Part shown: piece by piece, positions 33,866-42,536 of the stretch
How positions within the stretch are numbered: position 1 is the stretch's first letter
Layout: each line of letters begins with the position of its first letter
Assembly: GCA_041395745.1 (NCBI GenBank)
Contig: JAWKZV010000001.1
Coordinates: forward strand, 620,001-684,000
Source: Porticoccus sp041395745
GTDB lineage: Bacteria; Pseudomonadota; Gammaproteobacteria; Pseudomonadales; Porticoccaceae
Length of the DNA: 64,000 nt
Reading direction: 5' to 3'
Program-made: the position numbers and the translations under genes
Notes under the pieces: generated by a model
The model's database searches: none
Seen by the model: only the letters and a program-made list of their open reading frames with translations
What the model was told of the DNA's origin: nothing

Positions 33866-35357
33866 AGGCTACACAGAATACGCCGACACCAGAGAGGACG
33901 ATGGTGTAGGGCAGGGCCATGATGACCATGCGGCCGTAGGATAGGCGAATCAGCGGAGCCAGTGCGGAGGTCAGCAGGAACAGGAATGCAGCCTGGCCGT
34001 TCGGTGTTGCAACGCTGGGCAGGTTGGTGCCAGTGTTGATGGCTACTGCCAGGACATCGAATTGCTCGCGGGTGATGTTGCCGGCCTCGAATGCCGCCTT
34101 GACTTCGTTAATGTATACCGTTGCTACGAACACATTGTCACTGATGGCTGACAGCACACCATTGGCAACAAAGAACATTACCGGCTGGATTGATTGCTCC
34201 ATCTCCAACACTGCGTGAATGATGGGGGAAAACAGGTGCTGTTCATGGATGACGGCGACAATGGCAAAAAACACTACCAGCAGTGCGGTGAAGGGCAGGG
34301 CCTCTTCAAATGCGTGTCCGATCTGGTGCTCTTCGGTAATACCGTTGAAAGCGGTAAGCAACACAATCACTGTCAATCCGATCAAGCCCACCGCGGCTAG
34401 GTGGAAGGCCAGTCCCACGATCAGGAAGATGGCTACCAGCGCCTGAACCAGCAGGGAGGCGCGGTGCTTGTTGGTCAGTTTCTTGGATTCCTGTTCGTTA
34501 AATTCCACCAGCACTGAGCGCACGTTGGCCGGGATAACTGCACCGTAACCAAACATGCCGGTCTTTTCCAGCAGCAGGCAGGTAAGCAGTCCAAAGAACA
34601 GCACGGGCATGGTGACCGGTGCCATGACCAGGAAGAAGTGCACAAAAGTCCAGCCGGCTTTTTCAGCGATCAGCAGGTTCTGGGGTTCGCCCACCAGGGT
34701 GGTTACACCGCCGAGGGCTGTACCCACGACGCCGTGCATGATCAGGCTGCGCAGGAAAGAGCGGAAGCCTTCCAGATCATCACGGTGGTATTCCATTACG
34801 GACGCGTCACTGGAGTGATCGTGGTCGTGGTGGACTTCCTTGCCGGAAGCCACCTTGTGGTAAACGGAATAGAAACCCACGGCAACACTGATCAGTACGG
34901 CGGTAACGGTCAGCGCATCGAGGAAGGCGGATAAAAATGCCCCGGCGATACAGAACAGCAGGGATAACACTGCCTTGGAGCGCACACCGATAAGAATTTT
35001 GGTGAAGGTAAACAGCAGCAAGTCGCGCATGAAATAGATGCCGGCAACCATGAACATCAGCAGCAGGATAACTTCAAAATTGCCCAGGGCTTCGTGATAG
35101 ACCGTTTCTGGCTCTGCCATGCCCAGCAGTATGGCTTCAATGGCCAGCAAACCACCAGGTTGCAGTGGATAACACTTGAGGGCCATGGCCAGGGTAAAGA
35201 TAAACTCTATGATCAGCAGCCATCCGGTAATGAAAGTTCCTGCGGTGGCTACCAGCAGTGGGTTGATGACGAGAAAGGCCAAAATTGTGAATTTGTACCA
35301 GTCTGGAGAATTACCCAGGAAATTTTTTGTAAAAGCCTGGAACATGGGTTGAGACAT
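33855..35357 (-). CDS. nhaB: Na+/H+ antiporter NhaB
   Basis: 500 residues with about a dozen membrane segments. It starts MSQPMFQAFTKNFLGNSPDWYK, the family N-terminus, and has the NhaB blocks EAILLGMAEPETVYHEAL, GVTTLVGEPQNLLIAEKAGW, SAISDNVFVATVYINEVKAAF and NTGTNLPSVATPNGQAAFLFLL. A cytoplasmic loop holds a small His/Asp cluster (HHDHDHSS). It exchanges internal Na+ for external H+, complementing the sodium pump encoded upstream. It lies tail to tail with dnaQ and divergent from fimL. Confidence 0.95.
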   Translation of the reverse strand: MSQPMFQAFTKNFLGNSPDWYKFTILAFLVINPLLVATAGTFITGWLLIIEFIFTLAMALKCYPLQPGGLLAIEAILLGMAEPETVYHEALGNFEVILLLMFMVAGIYFMRDLLLFTFTKILIGVRSKAVLSLLFCIAGAFLSAFLDALTVTAVLISVAVGFYSVYHKVASGKEVHHDHDHSSDASVMEYHRDDLEGFRSFLRSLIMHGVVGTALGGVTTLVGEPQNLLIAEKAGWTFVHFFLVMAPVTMPVLFFGLLTCLLLEKTGMFGYGAVIPANVRSVLVEFNEQESKKLTNKHRASLLVQALVAIFLIVGLAFHLAAVGLIGLTVIVLLTAFNGITEEHQIGHAFEEALPFTALLVVFFAIVAVIHEQHLFSPIIHAVLEMEQSIQPVMFFVANGVLSAISDNVFVATVYINEVKAAFEAGNITREQFDVLAVAINTGTNLPSVATPNGQAAFLFLLTSALAPLIRLSYGRMVIMALPYTIVLSGVGVFCVAFIL

Positions 35358-35512
35358 GTTAGTTTCCTTCTTGTGGTCGGTCTATCTCGTACGGCTCAAG
35401 CCCGGGGTGTTAATAGTGTTATTATCTTGGACCGGCAGGCGCTGGCAAAGGTATAACGGGCCTAGTGTTTTTGCAAGCATTGGGTAGGAGGTAATAGTAA
35501 GGTGGTGCCTTA

Positions 35513-37186
35513 ATGTATCGAGTCAATACCCAGGTCATAACCATGGTTCAGAGGGAGTTGGAAAAAGAACTCCAGGTCCTGTTGCAGTTGTTGGAGGATG
35601 CCGAAGACACCATTGATACCCCAGCTTTTGCTGAGCATCTCGCTCTTCTGGGTGGCGCCATCCGCTTACTTGAATTACCAGCGGCCACGGCACTCTATGA
35701 AGCATTGGCCAGGGTTGTCGAACAGCCGGAACATTTCCAGTTCGGTTCTGACGCTACATATTCCGTGCACCATGCATTGAAATGCCTGCCGGGGTATCTG
35801 AAACAATTACAGCAGCAGGGTGAAGACAACCTGTTATTGCTGCTGCCTGAAATCAACGAGTTGCGCTCGATAACCGCGATGCCACTTTTGGACGAGTGGT
35901 CTGCCGTGGGCAAATATTGTCCCGATTCTCTGCCTTTGTGGGAGGTGCCCCATCACGATGAGCTCATGAGGCAGGTGATCAGCGCAGTGCGACGCTTGTT
36001 TCAACAGGGCCTGGTGCACGCCATCAAAGGAGGTAATCACCAGGCGGCGATCAAGGTAATGGCCCAGGGCATTCACCGGTTGCGCAAAACCCTTCCCGAT
36101 CACGCAGAGCGAGATTACTGGTCGCTGGTCTTTGAGGTGCTGAGTGCTTTCCACCGCGGCAGCTTGGGTCTGGAACACAGTCGCTTCAAAACCCTGATGG
36201 CTGTGGAGCGGCAGTTGAGGGTTATGGAGGACAACGGCAATCCTGAAAATTTCTATCCACAGGAGCTCCAGCAAAAACTGATGGCGTACTTCGCTCTTTC
36301 CGGATTACAGGGGGAGGGCGCGTCGATACTTGCCAATCGTTTGGGGATTCAGTCGCCGGGATATTCTCTTCGTGATGTCATCGCCCGGCGTGAGACATTT
36401 ACAGGTGAGGGCACAGAATCTCTTTCTCTGTTGATAACGACGATTGCCGGGCAGGTTGAACATCTGCGCCAGTTGCTTGATCAGGCCATGGCCGAGGAGC
36501 AGCTCGGCGAAGAGCTGTTCCATGAAATCGACGCCGGTTTTCGCCTGCTGGGAGAGCTATCTGATCAGTCCCATCTCAAGCTGGCTGGCAAGCGCTGTGA
36601 GGTTCATCTCGCGGCCCTGCACAGGGTGGGCGCTGGCCAGTTGCCGATGGAGCTCTATGAGCAGTTGGCGGACACCCTGCTTTACCTGGATTGTGTGTTG
36701 TCTGAACTTCAGACCCAGGCGGTGACCGAAGCGAGAATCACCAAACTCAATACCCGCAGCCTGAAGCAGGTTGTGGAGGAAAACATAGTCGACCACGCTG
36801 AACGACGGGCCTTGCAGGAAGCGGCGGAGCACCTGGCCGCTGTCATGCAGATGACCTCTGATTACTGTGAAGGTATCGCCGGGGACGAGGTGGCACAGCC
36901 GTTGGTAGACAACTTCAAACAGATCGTAGGTCCCATGGGAATGCTCGGGCTCGAGCGCGCCGAGGCGGTATCGCGCCGTTGTCTGGATACCTTGAACCGT
37001 TGCCTGGCGGCTGATGGGGATGTTTCCCTGGCCTCGACCATGGCTGTCTTCGCGGATGCCATTGTCAGTCTGGAATACTATATTCAGAATCGCCGCCTCA
37101 ACCGTCAGTTTGAAGATATGGTTCTGGGTGTGGCGGAGGAGCGACTGGCTTCTCTCGAACTCGGTGCTGTCAGTGCTGAGATCTGA
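35513..37186 (+). CDS. fimL: FimL-like scaffold (ChpA/PilL N-terminal homologue)
   Basis: 557 residues, all alpha-helical, with repeated Hpt-like four-helix segments (RELEKELQVLLQLLEDAEDT, AFAEHLALLGGAIRLLELP, LFHEIDAGFRLLGELSDQ). It lacks the phospho-accepting histidine motif. FimL of P. aeruginosa has this length, resembles the N-terminus of the ChpA/PilL kinase, and lies between nhaB and nudC as this gene does. There it links the Chp chemosensory system to adenylate cyclase activity and type IV pilus twitching. No other pilus gene is in the window. The stop overlaps nudC (TGATG). The ATG at 35513 has AAGGTGG upstream. Confidence 0.82.
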   Translation: MYRVNTQVITMVQRELEKELQVLLQLLEDAEDTIDTPAFAEHLALLGGAIRLLELPAATALYEALARVVEQPEHFQFGSDATYSVHHALKCLPGYLKQLQQQGEDNLLLLLPEINELRSITAMPLLDEWSAVGKYCPDSLPLWEVPHHDELMRQVISAVRRLFQQGLVHAIKGGNHQAAIKVMAQGIHRLRKTLPDHAERDYWSLVFEVLSAFHRGSLGLEHSRFKTLMAVERQLRVMEDNGNPENFYPQELQQKLMAYFALSGLQGEGASILANRLGIQSPGYSLRDVIARRETFTGEGTESLSLLITTIAGQVEHLRQLLDQAMAEEQLGEELFHEIDAGFRLLGELSDQSHLKLAGKRCEVHLAALHRVGAGQLPMELYEQLADTLLYLDCVLSELQTQAVTEARITKLNTRSLKQVVEENIVDHAERRALQEAAEHLAAVMQMTSDYCEGIAGDEVAQPLVDNFKQIVGPMGMLGLERAEAVSRRCLDTLNRCLAADGDVSLASTMAVFADAIVSLEYYIQNRRLNRQFEDMVLGVAEERLASLELGAVSAEI

Positions 37187-38022
37187 TGAGTAAACCCAAA
37201 GTGTGGTGTGGTTTCCACGCCTGTAACACTCTGCCGCCGGGTGAACTCGGTGTATCGCTGTTCATTGCTGTCCAGGAGCAGCGTCTGCTTTGTCACCGGG
37301 AAACAGGCGAGTTTCTGCTTTTGGAGCAACAGCTTGATTCGGCTGGCCAGCCACGGCATTTGCTGGGGGTATACAATGACAGTCCTTGTTACGCCGTCGA
37401 TTACTCCCAATTTCAGCCTCCTGTCGATCTGGACTGGTGTGCTCTTCGTTCCCTGCTAGGGGTTGTCGATGAAGAGTTGTTCAATTTGGGGGGAAGGGCT
37501 TGCCAGATCGTCAACTGGGATCGCCAACACCGCTTTTGTGGATGCTGTGGTGCCATGACAACTCGGTCTGACGGAGAATGTTCGCGACACTGTGATCGCT
37601 GCAACGAATTTTTCTACCCGCGTCTTTCCCCCTGCATCATCGTGGTTATCCGCCGCGGAGAGCACTGCCTCCTGGCCAGTAGTTCACGCTGGGAGGGGAA
37701 GTTTTACAGTGCCCTGGCCGGCTTTATCGAGCCGGGTGAAACAGTCGAGGAGGCCTTGCATCGTGAGGTTATGGAGGAAGTGGGTATCGAGGTGACCAAC
37801 CTGAGCTATTTCGGCAGCCAACCCTGGCCATTTCCAGGACAATTGATGTTGGGATTTCATGCCGACTACCTGGCCGGGGATATTCAGGTGGATGGCGAGG
37901 AAATCGTCGCCGCTGACTGGTGGCACTGGCGCCAGTTGCCGCCTCACCCCGATGAACACACCCTGTCGGGTCGCCTGATTCGGCAATTTGTTGACAGTTG
38001 CAGCGGTAAGGGGGACTGCTGA
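37186..38022 (+). CDS. nudC: NAD+ diphosphatase / NAD-RNA decapping enzyme
   Basis: 278 residues. The zinc ribbon has CGCCGAMTTRSDGE and CDRC (about residues 118-145). The Nudix box reads GFIEPGETVEEALHREVMEEVGIEV, with SQPWPFPGQLMLGFHA just after, the NADH-pyrophosphatase signature. It hydrolyses NADH/NAD to the mononucleotide and AMP and removes NAD caps from RNA. Start and stop overlap fimL and the next gene by one base each (TGATG twice), so three genes form a tight unit. Confidence 0.94.
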   Translation: MSKPKVWCGFHACNTLPPGELGVSLFIAVQEQRLLCHRETGEFLLLEQQLDSAGQPRHLLGVYNDSPCYAVDYSQFQPPVDLDWCALRSLLGVVDEELFNLGGRACQIVNWDRQHRFCGCCGAMTTRSDGECSRHCDRCNEFFYPRLSPCIIVVIRRGEHCLLASSSRWEGKFYSALAGFIEPGETVEEALHREVMEEVGIEVTNLSYFGSQPWPFPGQLMLGFHADYLAGDIQVDGEEIVAADWWHWRQLPPHPDEHTLSGRLIRQFVDSCSGKGDC

Positions 38023-38675
38023 TGCTGTCGGCGATGTCAGTCTGGCTGCCCATGGGAGTGGCGCTGCTGTTGCTGGTCATAGCCATGCACCTGCTCTTCA
38101 AGGGCGGCATGCTGGCTGCCGTGATGCGGGCGGTGATGGGAATGGCTTTCCTGGCAGCGAGCGCATTGTCGTTCCTTACTGCCTATGACCTGATGAGCTA
38201 CCGTCCCCTGTTCGAGGAGCAGGCCGTGGTGACCCTACAATTCCAAAAATTGGCAGCAAAGCGTTTCCGGGTCGTGCTGGTAGACAGTGAGAGCAGGCAG
38301 TACGACTATTATCTCGACGGCGATCAGTGGCAACTGGATGCTCGCCTGTTACGCTGGCGACCGGCTCTCGCCAAGGTTGGCTTCGAACCTCTCTATCGGC
38401 TGGAGCGCCTGAGCGGTCGCTATGCCGACCTGCATCAGCAGTTGCGGGAACCGCAGACTGCCCATCAACTGGGGGTTCCCCCCACCAACTTTGACAGCTG
38501 GGCTTTGATCAAGCAGCTGCCATGGCTGCGGGATTGGGTTGATGCCCAGTACGGTTCGGCGACATTTCTGCCCATGGCAGATGGTGCTGTCTATGAGGTC
38601 AAGCTTGCCTACGGCGGCATGCTGGCCCGTCCTGTTAATGACCAGGCCAGAGCGGCTGTAAACGGTTGGCAGTGA
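38022..38675 (+). CDS. Unrecognised two-helix membrane protein between nudC and sohB
   Basis: 217 residues. Two N-terminal membrane segments (VWLPMGVALLLLVIAMHLLF and AVMRAVMGMAFLAASALSFL) precede a soluble domain of about 150 residues with ESRQYDYYLDGDQWQLDARLL, a beta-rich pattern, and LERLSGRYADLHQQLREP. Pseudomonads have a protein at the same position (from memory, PA1824) that databases call hypothetical. No motif points to an activity. Translation is coupled to nudC by TGATG; sohB follows after 40 bases. Confidence 0.7.
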   Translation: MLSAMSVWLPMGVALLLLVIAMHLLFKGGMLAAVMRAVMGMAFLAASALSFLTAYDLMSYRPLFEEQAVVTLQFQKLAAKRFRVVLVDSESRQYDYYLDGDQWQLDARLLRWRPALAKVGFEPLYRLERLSGRYADLHQQLREPQTAHQLGVPPTNFDSWALIKQLPWLRDWVDAQYGSATFLPMADGAVYEVKLAYGGMLARPVNDQARAAVNGWQ

Positions 38676-38715
38676 TACACTGCCAGCCACTGCACGTTTG
38701 TTAAGGAGTAAACAG

Positions 38716-39741
38716 TTGGATTATTTACTGCAATATGGATTGTTTCTGGCCAAAGTCGCTACTGTCGTCCTTTCTCTGGTGATACTGGTCGGAGTCATCA
38801 TCGGGTTGAGCAACCGCGCCCGCAAGCAGGCCCAAGGCGAACTCGAAATCGAACATCTTAATGAAAGTTTTGAAGAGATGGGCAATGCCATTCAACTGGC
38901 GACGCTTACTCCGGCCAGGAGAAAACTGTGGAGCAAGGAAAAGAAGCAGGCTCATAAGGAAAAGAAGAAAAAGACTGAGACGAAAAATCGCCTTTATCTG
39001 CTGGATTTCAAGGGTGACCTGCGAGCTTCCGCCGTTGCCAGTTTGCGTCAGGAAATTACTGCGGTGTTGAGCCAGGCCACCTCTGATGACGAAGTGGTGG
39101 TGCGCCTGGAAAGTGCCGGGGGCATGGTGCACAGCTATGGTCTGGCTGCCAGTCAGTTGGACAGGATCCGCCAGCACGGCATCCCGCTGACCGTGTGTGT
39201 GGATAAGGTGGCGGCAAGTGGTGGCTACATGATGGCCTGCGTGGCAGACAAAATACTCACCGCGCCCTTTGCCATGATCGGTTCAATCGGTGTGGTGGCC
39301 CAGCTGCCGAACTTTCACCGCCTGTTGAAAAAACATGATGTGGATGTGGAGCTGCACACGGCTGGAGACTACAAGCGTACCCTCACCATGTTCGGTGAGA
39401 ACACCGACGAAGATCGGGAGAAGTTCATAGAGGACCTGGAAGAGGTTCATCAGATCTTTAAAGATTTTGTTATGACCCATCGCCAACAGGTTGATATAGA
39501 TAAAATTTCGACGGGAAAGGTATGGTTGGGAACCCATGCCTTGAGTATCTCCCTGGTCGACGAACTCCAAACCAGCGACGAGTACCTGGTGGCGAGGGCT
39601 GCAGAGGCAGATATCTATCTGGTCAAATTTGTATACCACAAAAGTCTAACTGAAAAAGTCGGCCTGGCGGCGGAGAATCGGGCTGACAGCCTGTTGTTGC
39701 GCTGGTGGGAAAGGCTGCGCGGAAACCGTTTCTATTCCTGA
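38716..39741 (+). CDS. sohB: SohB-type inner-membrane serine protease (S49)
   Basis: 341 residues starting at TTG 38716, with AAGGAG at 38703-38708 giving correct spacing; an in-frame TTG at 38698 would place the ribosome site inside the gene. One N-terminal membrane helix, then a very basic linker (SKEKKQAHKEKKKKTETKN), then the S49 ClpP-like fold. It shows RLESAGGMVHSYGLA, the nucleophile serine in KVAASGGYMMACVADKI and the catalytic lysine region GDYKRTLTMFGENTD. SohB is a signal-peptide-peptidase A relative; its substrates are little known. It lies downstream of fimL-nudC. Confidence 0.9.
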   Translation: MDYLLQYGLFLAKVATVVLSLVILVGVIIGLSNRARKQAQGELEIEHLNESFEEMGNAIQLATLTPARRKLWSKEKKQAHKEKKKKTETKNRLYLLDFKGDLRASAVASLRQEITAVLSQATSDDEVVVRLESAGGMVHSYGLAASQLDRIRQHGIPLTVCVDKVAASGGYMMACVADKILTAPFAMIGSIGVVAQLPNFHRLLKKHDVDVELHTAGDYKRTLTMFGENTDEDREKFIEDLEEVHQIFKDFVMTHRQQVDIDKISTGKVWLGTHALSISLVDELQTSDEYLVARAAEADIYLVKFVYHKSLTEKVGLAAENRADSLLLRWWERLRGNRFYS

Positions 39742-39778
39742 CGGCAGTTAGCTAAAAAGGTAACAAGGGGGTATTGGC

Positions 39779-40777
39779 ATGGGTGATAAATCCTATCGTG
39801 CACTTTGGGTCAGTAAAACCGAGGCAGGCAGTTTCGAGCAGGCAATTGCCGATCGTCCAATCTCAGGATTGCCTGAAGGAGATGTACTGGTGCGGGTGCG
39901 TTATTCCTCCCTTAACTTCAAGGATATGATCTCGGCTACCGGGCGTCCCGGGGTCACCCGCAATTATCCTCATCAGCCCGGCATCGATGCTGCCGGAGAA
40001 GTCGAGGAGAGCTCAAGCCCGGCATTCAAGCCGGGGGACCAGGTGATTGTCTGTGGCTACGATCTCGGCATGAATACCTTCGGCGGATTGGGACAGTACA
40101 TTCGGGTCCCTGCCGGGTGGGTGGTGTCCATGCCGCAGGGGTTGGACGCCCGGGAAGCGATGAGCTATGGCACTGCCGGCTTCACGGCAGCTCTTTGCAT
40201 CGAGAAATTGCTGCAAATGGGTACCAGTCCCGCAGATGGGGATGTGGCCATCACCGGCGCCACCGGCGGGGTTGGAACATTTGCCATCGCCCTGCTGGCA
40301 AAGCTGGGATTCAACGTGGCCGCTGTCACAGGTAAGCTGGAAACCGCCCCGCACTTGAATGCCCTGGGGGCTCATCAGATCGTTGATCGCAATCTGTTGC
40401 TGGAAAGCAAGCGGCCCCTGGAGAAACCGCGCTTTGGCCATGGTATTGATACCCTGGGCGGCGAATACCTCGCCAATCTGCTGAAACTGGTCAATTACGG
40501 TGGCTCGGTGGCTGCCTGCGGTTTGGCTGCATCTGCGGATCTGCCTACCACGGTACTGCCTTTTATCCTTCGCAACGTCAATTTGCTGGGTGTGGATTGT
40601 GTCGAACAGCCGCTGGCCCGCAAGGTCACCAACTGGCAAAAGCTAGGTGGAGAGTGGAAGCTGGATAATCTGGACGCCCTGGCAGAGGAGATCACGCTGG
40701 CACAGGTTCCCGAATGTCTCGACCGCATGGCCCGTGGGCAGGTGGTGGGTCGCTACCTGGTCAACCTCGACCGATAA
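39779..40777 (+). CDS. YhdH/AcuI-type NADPH-dependent acryloyl-CoA reductase
   Basis: 332-residue medium-chain dehydrogenase without zinc cysteines. Family marks: RVRYSSLNFKDMISATG, PGIDAAGEVEES, NADPH site VAITGATGGVGTFAIALLAKLG (about 158-179) and AACGLAASADLPTTVLPFILR. E. coli YhdH and Rhodobacter AcuI reduce acryloyl-CoA to propionyl-CoA, useful for DMSP and acrylate detoxification in marine bacteria. Substrate use here is inferred from the family only. A strong AAGGGGG ribosome site precedes the ATG. A hairpin spans its downstream end. Confidence 0.88.
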   Translation: MGDKSYRALWVSKTEAGSFEQAIADRPISGLPEGDVLVRVRYSSLNFKDMISATGRPGVTRNYPHQPGIDAAGEVEESSSPAFKPGDQVIVCGYDLGMNTFGGLGQYIRVPAGWVVSMPQGLDAREAMSYGTAGFTAALCIEKLLQMGTSPADGDVAITGATGGVGTFAIALLAKLGFNVAAVTGKLETAPHLNALGAHQIVDRNLLLESKRPLEKPRFGHGIDTLGGEYLANLLKLVNYGGSVAACGLAASADLPTTVLPFILRNVNLLGVDCVEQPLARKVTNWQKLGGEWKLDNLDALAEEITLAQVPECLDRMARGQVVGRYLVNLDR

Positions 40778-40790
40778 CACCACCCATTAG

Positions 40791-40813
40791 CTGCGCCGCT
40801 AGTTGCGGCGCAG
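40791..40813. terminator. Hairpin between converging yhdH-like and antiporter genes
   Basis: CTGCGCCGC/GCGGCGCAG, a perfect nine-base stem with loop TAGTT. It overlaps the antiporter stop codon and is followed by only TTT on the plus strand, so it may be a weak terminator for the left gene. Confidence 0.55.
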
Positions 40814-41965
40814 TTTCTCGTTGACGGCGATCGGGTTGGGGAAGTTGAAGATCACGATATAACTTGAGAGCAGGAATGTCAGAATGGCTGCCGCCTGGAT
40901 CAGGTGGGAAGCCAACACCCCGATTAGCGAGGCGTTGAATGCCACATAGGCTATCAGCAGTGAAAACTCGCTGATCTGTCCCAGTCGGAAGCCGATATCC
41001 CACGCCAGCACTTTCTTTTCGCTTTGCCGTTCCAGCAGGAAGCGGAACGTGGCCGGCTTCAGGATCAGCATCACGCCGCCCAGCACCAGAGATGCCACGG
41101 CGATCTCGGGCAACAGCCCCAGGTTGAAGCCGGCGCCCAGAGAGAAGAAGAACATAATCAGGAAGAAATCCCGCAGCGGCTTCAGGGTCAGAGCAATGTG
41201 CTGGGATATCGGGCTGGAGGCCAGGGTAATTCCCGCCAGAAAGGCGCCAATTTCCCGGGATAGACCGACAAATTCCGCCAGCTCCGAGAGTCCCATACAC
41301 CAGCCGATGGCCAGCAGGAATATGTATTCGCCCATACGGTCGAAGCGGGCAATCAGCTTTAGCAGCACCCAGCGCACAAAAGCCCAGGCAAACAGGATCA
41401 ACAGCGGCAGTGCCAGCAGGGTAAAGCCGATTTGCATGACGTTGATCTGGCCACCTTCGCCACTCAGCAGTACCAACAGCACGAAAATCGCCAGGAAATC
41501 CTGCATTAGCAGTAGGCCAATCATCATCTCGCCGATATGGCGGTGATGGAGGATGGTGGTGGGCAGGAGTTTGATGCCGATGATGGTGCTGGAAAACATC
41601 ATGGCGGCACCGATGATCAGGCATTCTGTTGTCGTAAACCCGAAGATATGGCCGATCAGGTACCCTGCACCGGCAAACAGCAGTGAGCTGATCAATGTCA
41701 CTACAGTGACTTTTTTCAGCGCTGCCATCAGCGATTGGGGCTGCAGGTCGAGTCCCAGCAGGAACAGCAGGAAAATGATGCCGATTTCGGATATTTCCGA
41801 CAGCAGGTGGACATCCTGTACCCAACCAAGCCCGTAGGGTCCGATCAGCGCACCGAGGGCAATGTAGGCAACCAGTAGGGGTTGGCGACCGTAAATGGCC
41901 AACGAGGCGATGACCGCCGCACCGGTAAAAATCAGAAAGAACGACTGAAAAACTGCTTCATTCAT
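40799..41965 (-). CDS. CPA2-family cation:proton antiporter
   Basis: 388 residues with about 12 membrane segments: the Kef/CPA2 exchanger fold. Marks are QPLLVAYIALGALIGPYGLG, LLLFLLGLDLQP, MMFSSTIIGIKLLP and REIGAFLAGITLASSP. The TrkA-N NAD-binding domain of KefB/KefC is missing; the gene ends right after the membrane domain, so it is a short CPA2 type. It may exchange K+ or Na+ for H+. The start ATG has a GGAG site upstream. It is convergent with the YhdH-like gene. Confidence 0.87.
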   Translation of the reverse strand: MNEAVFQSFFLIFTGAAVIASLAIYGRQPLLVAYIALGALIGPYGLGWVQDVHLLSEISEIGIIFLLFLLGLDLQPQSLMAALKKVTVVTLISSLLFAGAGYLIGHIFGFTTTECLIIGAAMMFSSTIIGIKLLPTTILHHRHIGEMMIGLLLMQDFLAIFVLLVLLSGEGGQINVMQIGFTLLALPLLILFAWAFVRWVLLKLIARFDRMGEYIFLLAIGWCMGLSELAEFVGLSREIGAFLAGITLASSPISQHIALTLKPLRDFFLIMFFFSLGAGFNLGLLPEIAVASLVLGGVMLILKPATFRFLLERQSEKKVLAWDIGFRLGQISEFSLLIAYVAFNASLIGVLASHLIQAAAILTFLLSSYIVIFNFPNPIAVNEKLRRN

Positions 41966-42047
41966 AGGAGCACTCCTTAGCCCCTATTGTGCGTGACGGG
42001 CTGAGGGCCAGCAAGAGCCACCCGCTGATGCGAGTAGCTCTTAGCCG

Positions 42048-42536
42048 TCAAGATTTGCGGCGGAACAGCGGGTCGGGCTGGTCGACGGAGTTCTGGTAGC
42101 TGATGCTGAAATCATTCAGGGAAGCGAGGGCGGCTTCCAGGTCGGTGCCTTCTCTCAGGTCAAAGGCATCGAACCCACAGCGTTTCAGGTAGAATAGCTG
42201 ATCGCGGTTGGGGTTGCCGATGGCCCGCAGCTGACCGGTGTATTCGTAGCGTTCCCGCAACAGCCGTCCTGTGGAAAAGCCGCGCCCGTCCATGAAGGAA
42301 GGGAAATTAACGGCGATCAAGGGGAACAAGTTGGCCTGATCACCAATCTCTTCCACTTCTTCATCGCTGTCGATCCAGATGCCCAGCACGGGCAGGCGGA
42401 TGTTGTCCTTGTGCTCCAGCCAGTATTTCATTGGCAGAATCAACAGTTTTCCCATCGGCGGTTCGCCGCTGAAGTCTTTCGGGAGCAGGACCCATTTGTC
42501 TTCGACAATCATGTCCTTGTTAATGATTTTTGGCAT
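42048..42536 (-). CDS. DUF934 protein linked to sulfite reductase
   Basis: 162 residues. DUF934 family: WVLLPKDFSGEP, LILPMKYWLEHKD, GRGFSTGRLLRERYEYTGQLRAIGNPNRDQLFYLKRCGFDAF. These short soluble proteins almost always follow a CysI-like reductase gene in beta- and gammaproteobacteria, and are thought to assist it, though no activity is proven. I set the ATG at 42536, where the conserved N-terminus MPKIINKD begins; it lies 17 bases inside cysI, pointing to coupled translation. Confidence 0.87.
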   Translation of the reverse strand: MPKIINKDMIVEDKWVLLPKDFSGEPPMGKLLILPMKYWLEHKDNIRLPVLGIWIDSDEEVEEIGDQANLFPLIAVNFPSFMDGRGFSTGRLLRERYEYTGQLRAIGNPNRDQLFYLKRCGFDAFDLREGTDLEAALASLNDFSISYQNSVDQPDPLFRRKS

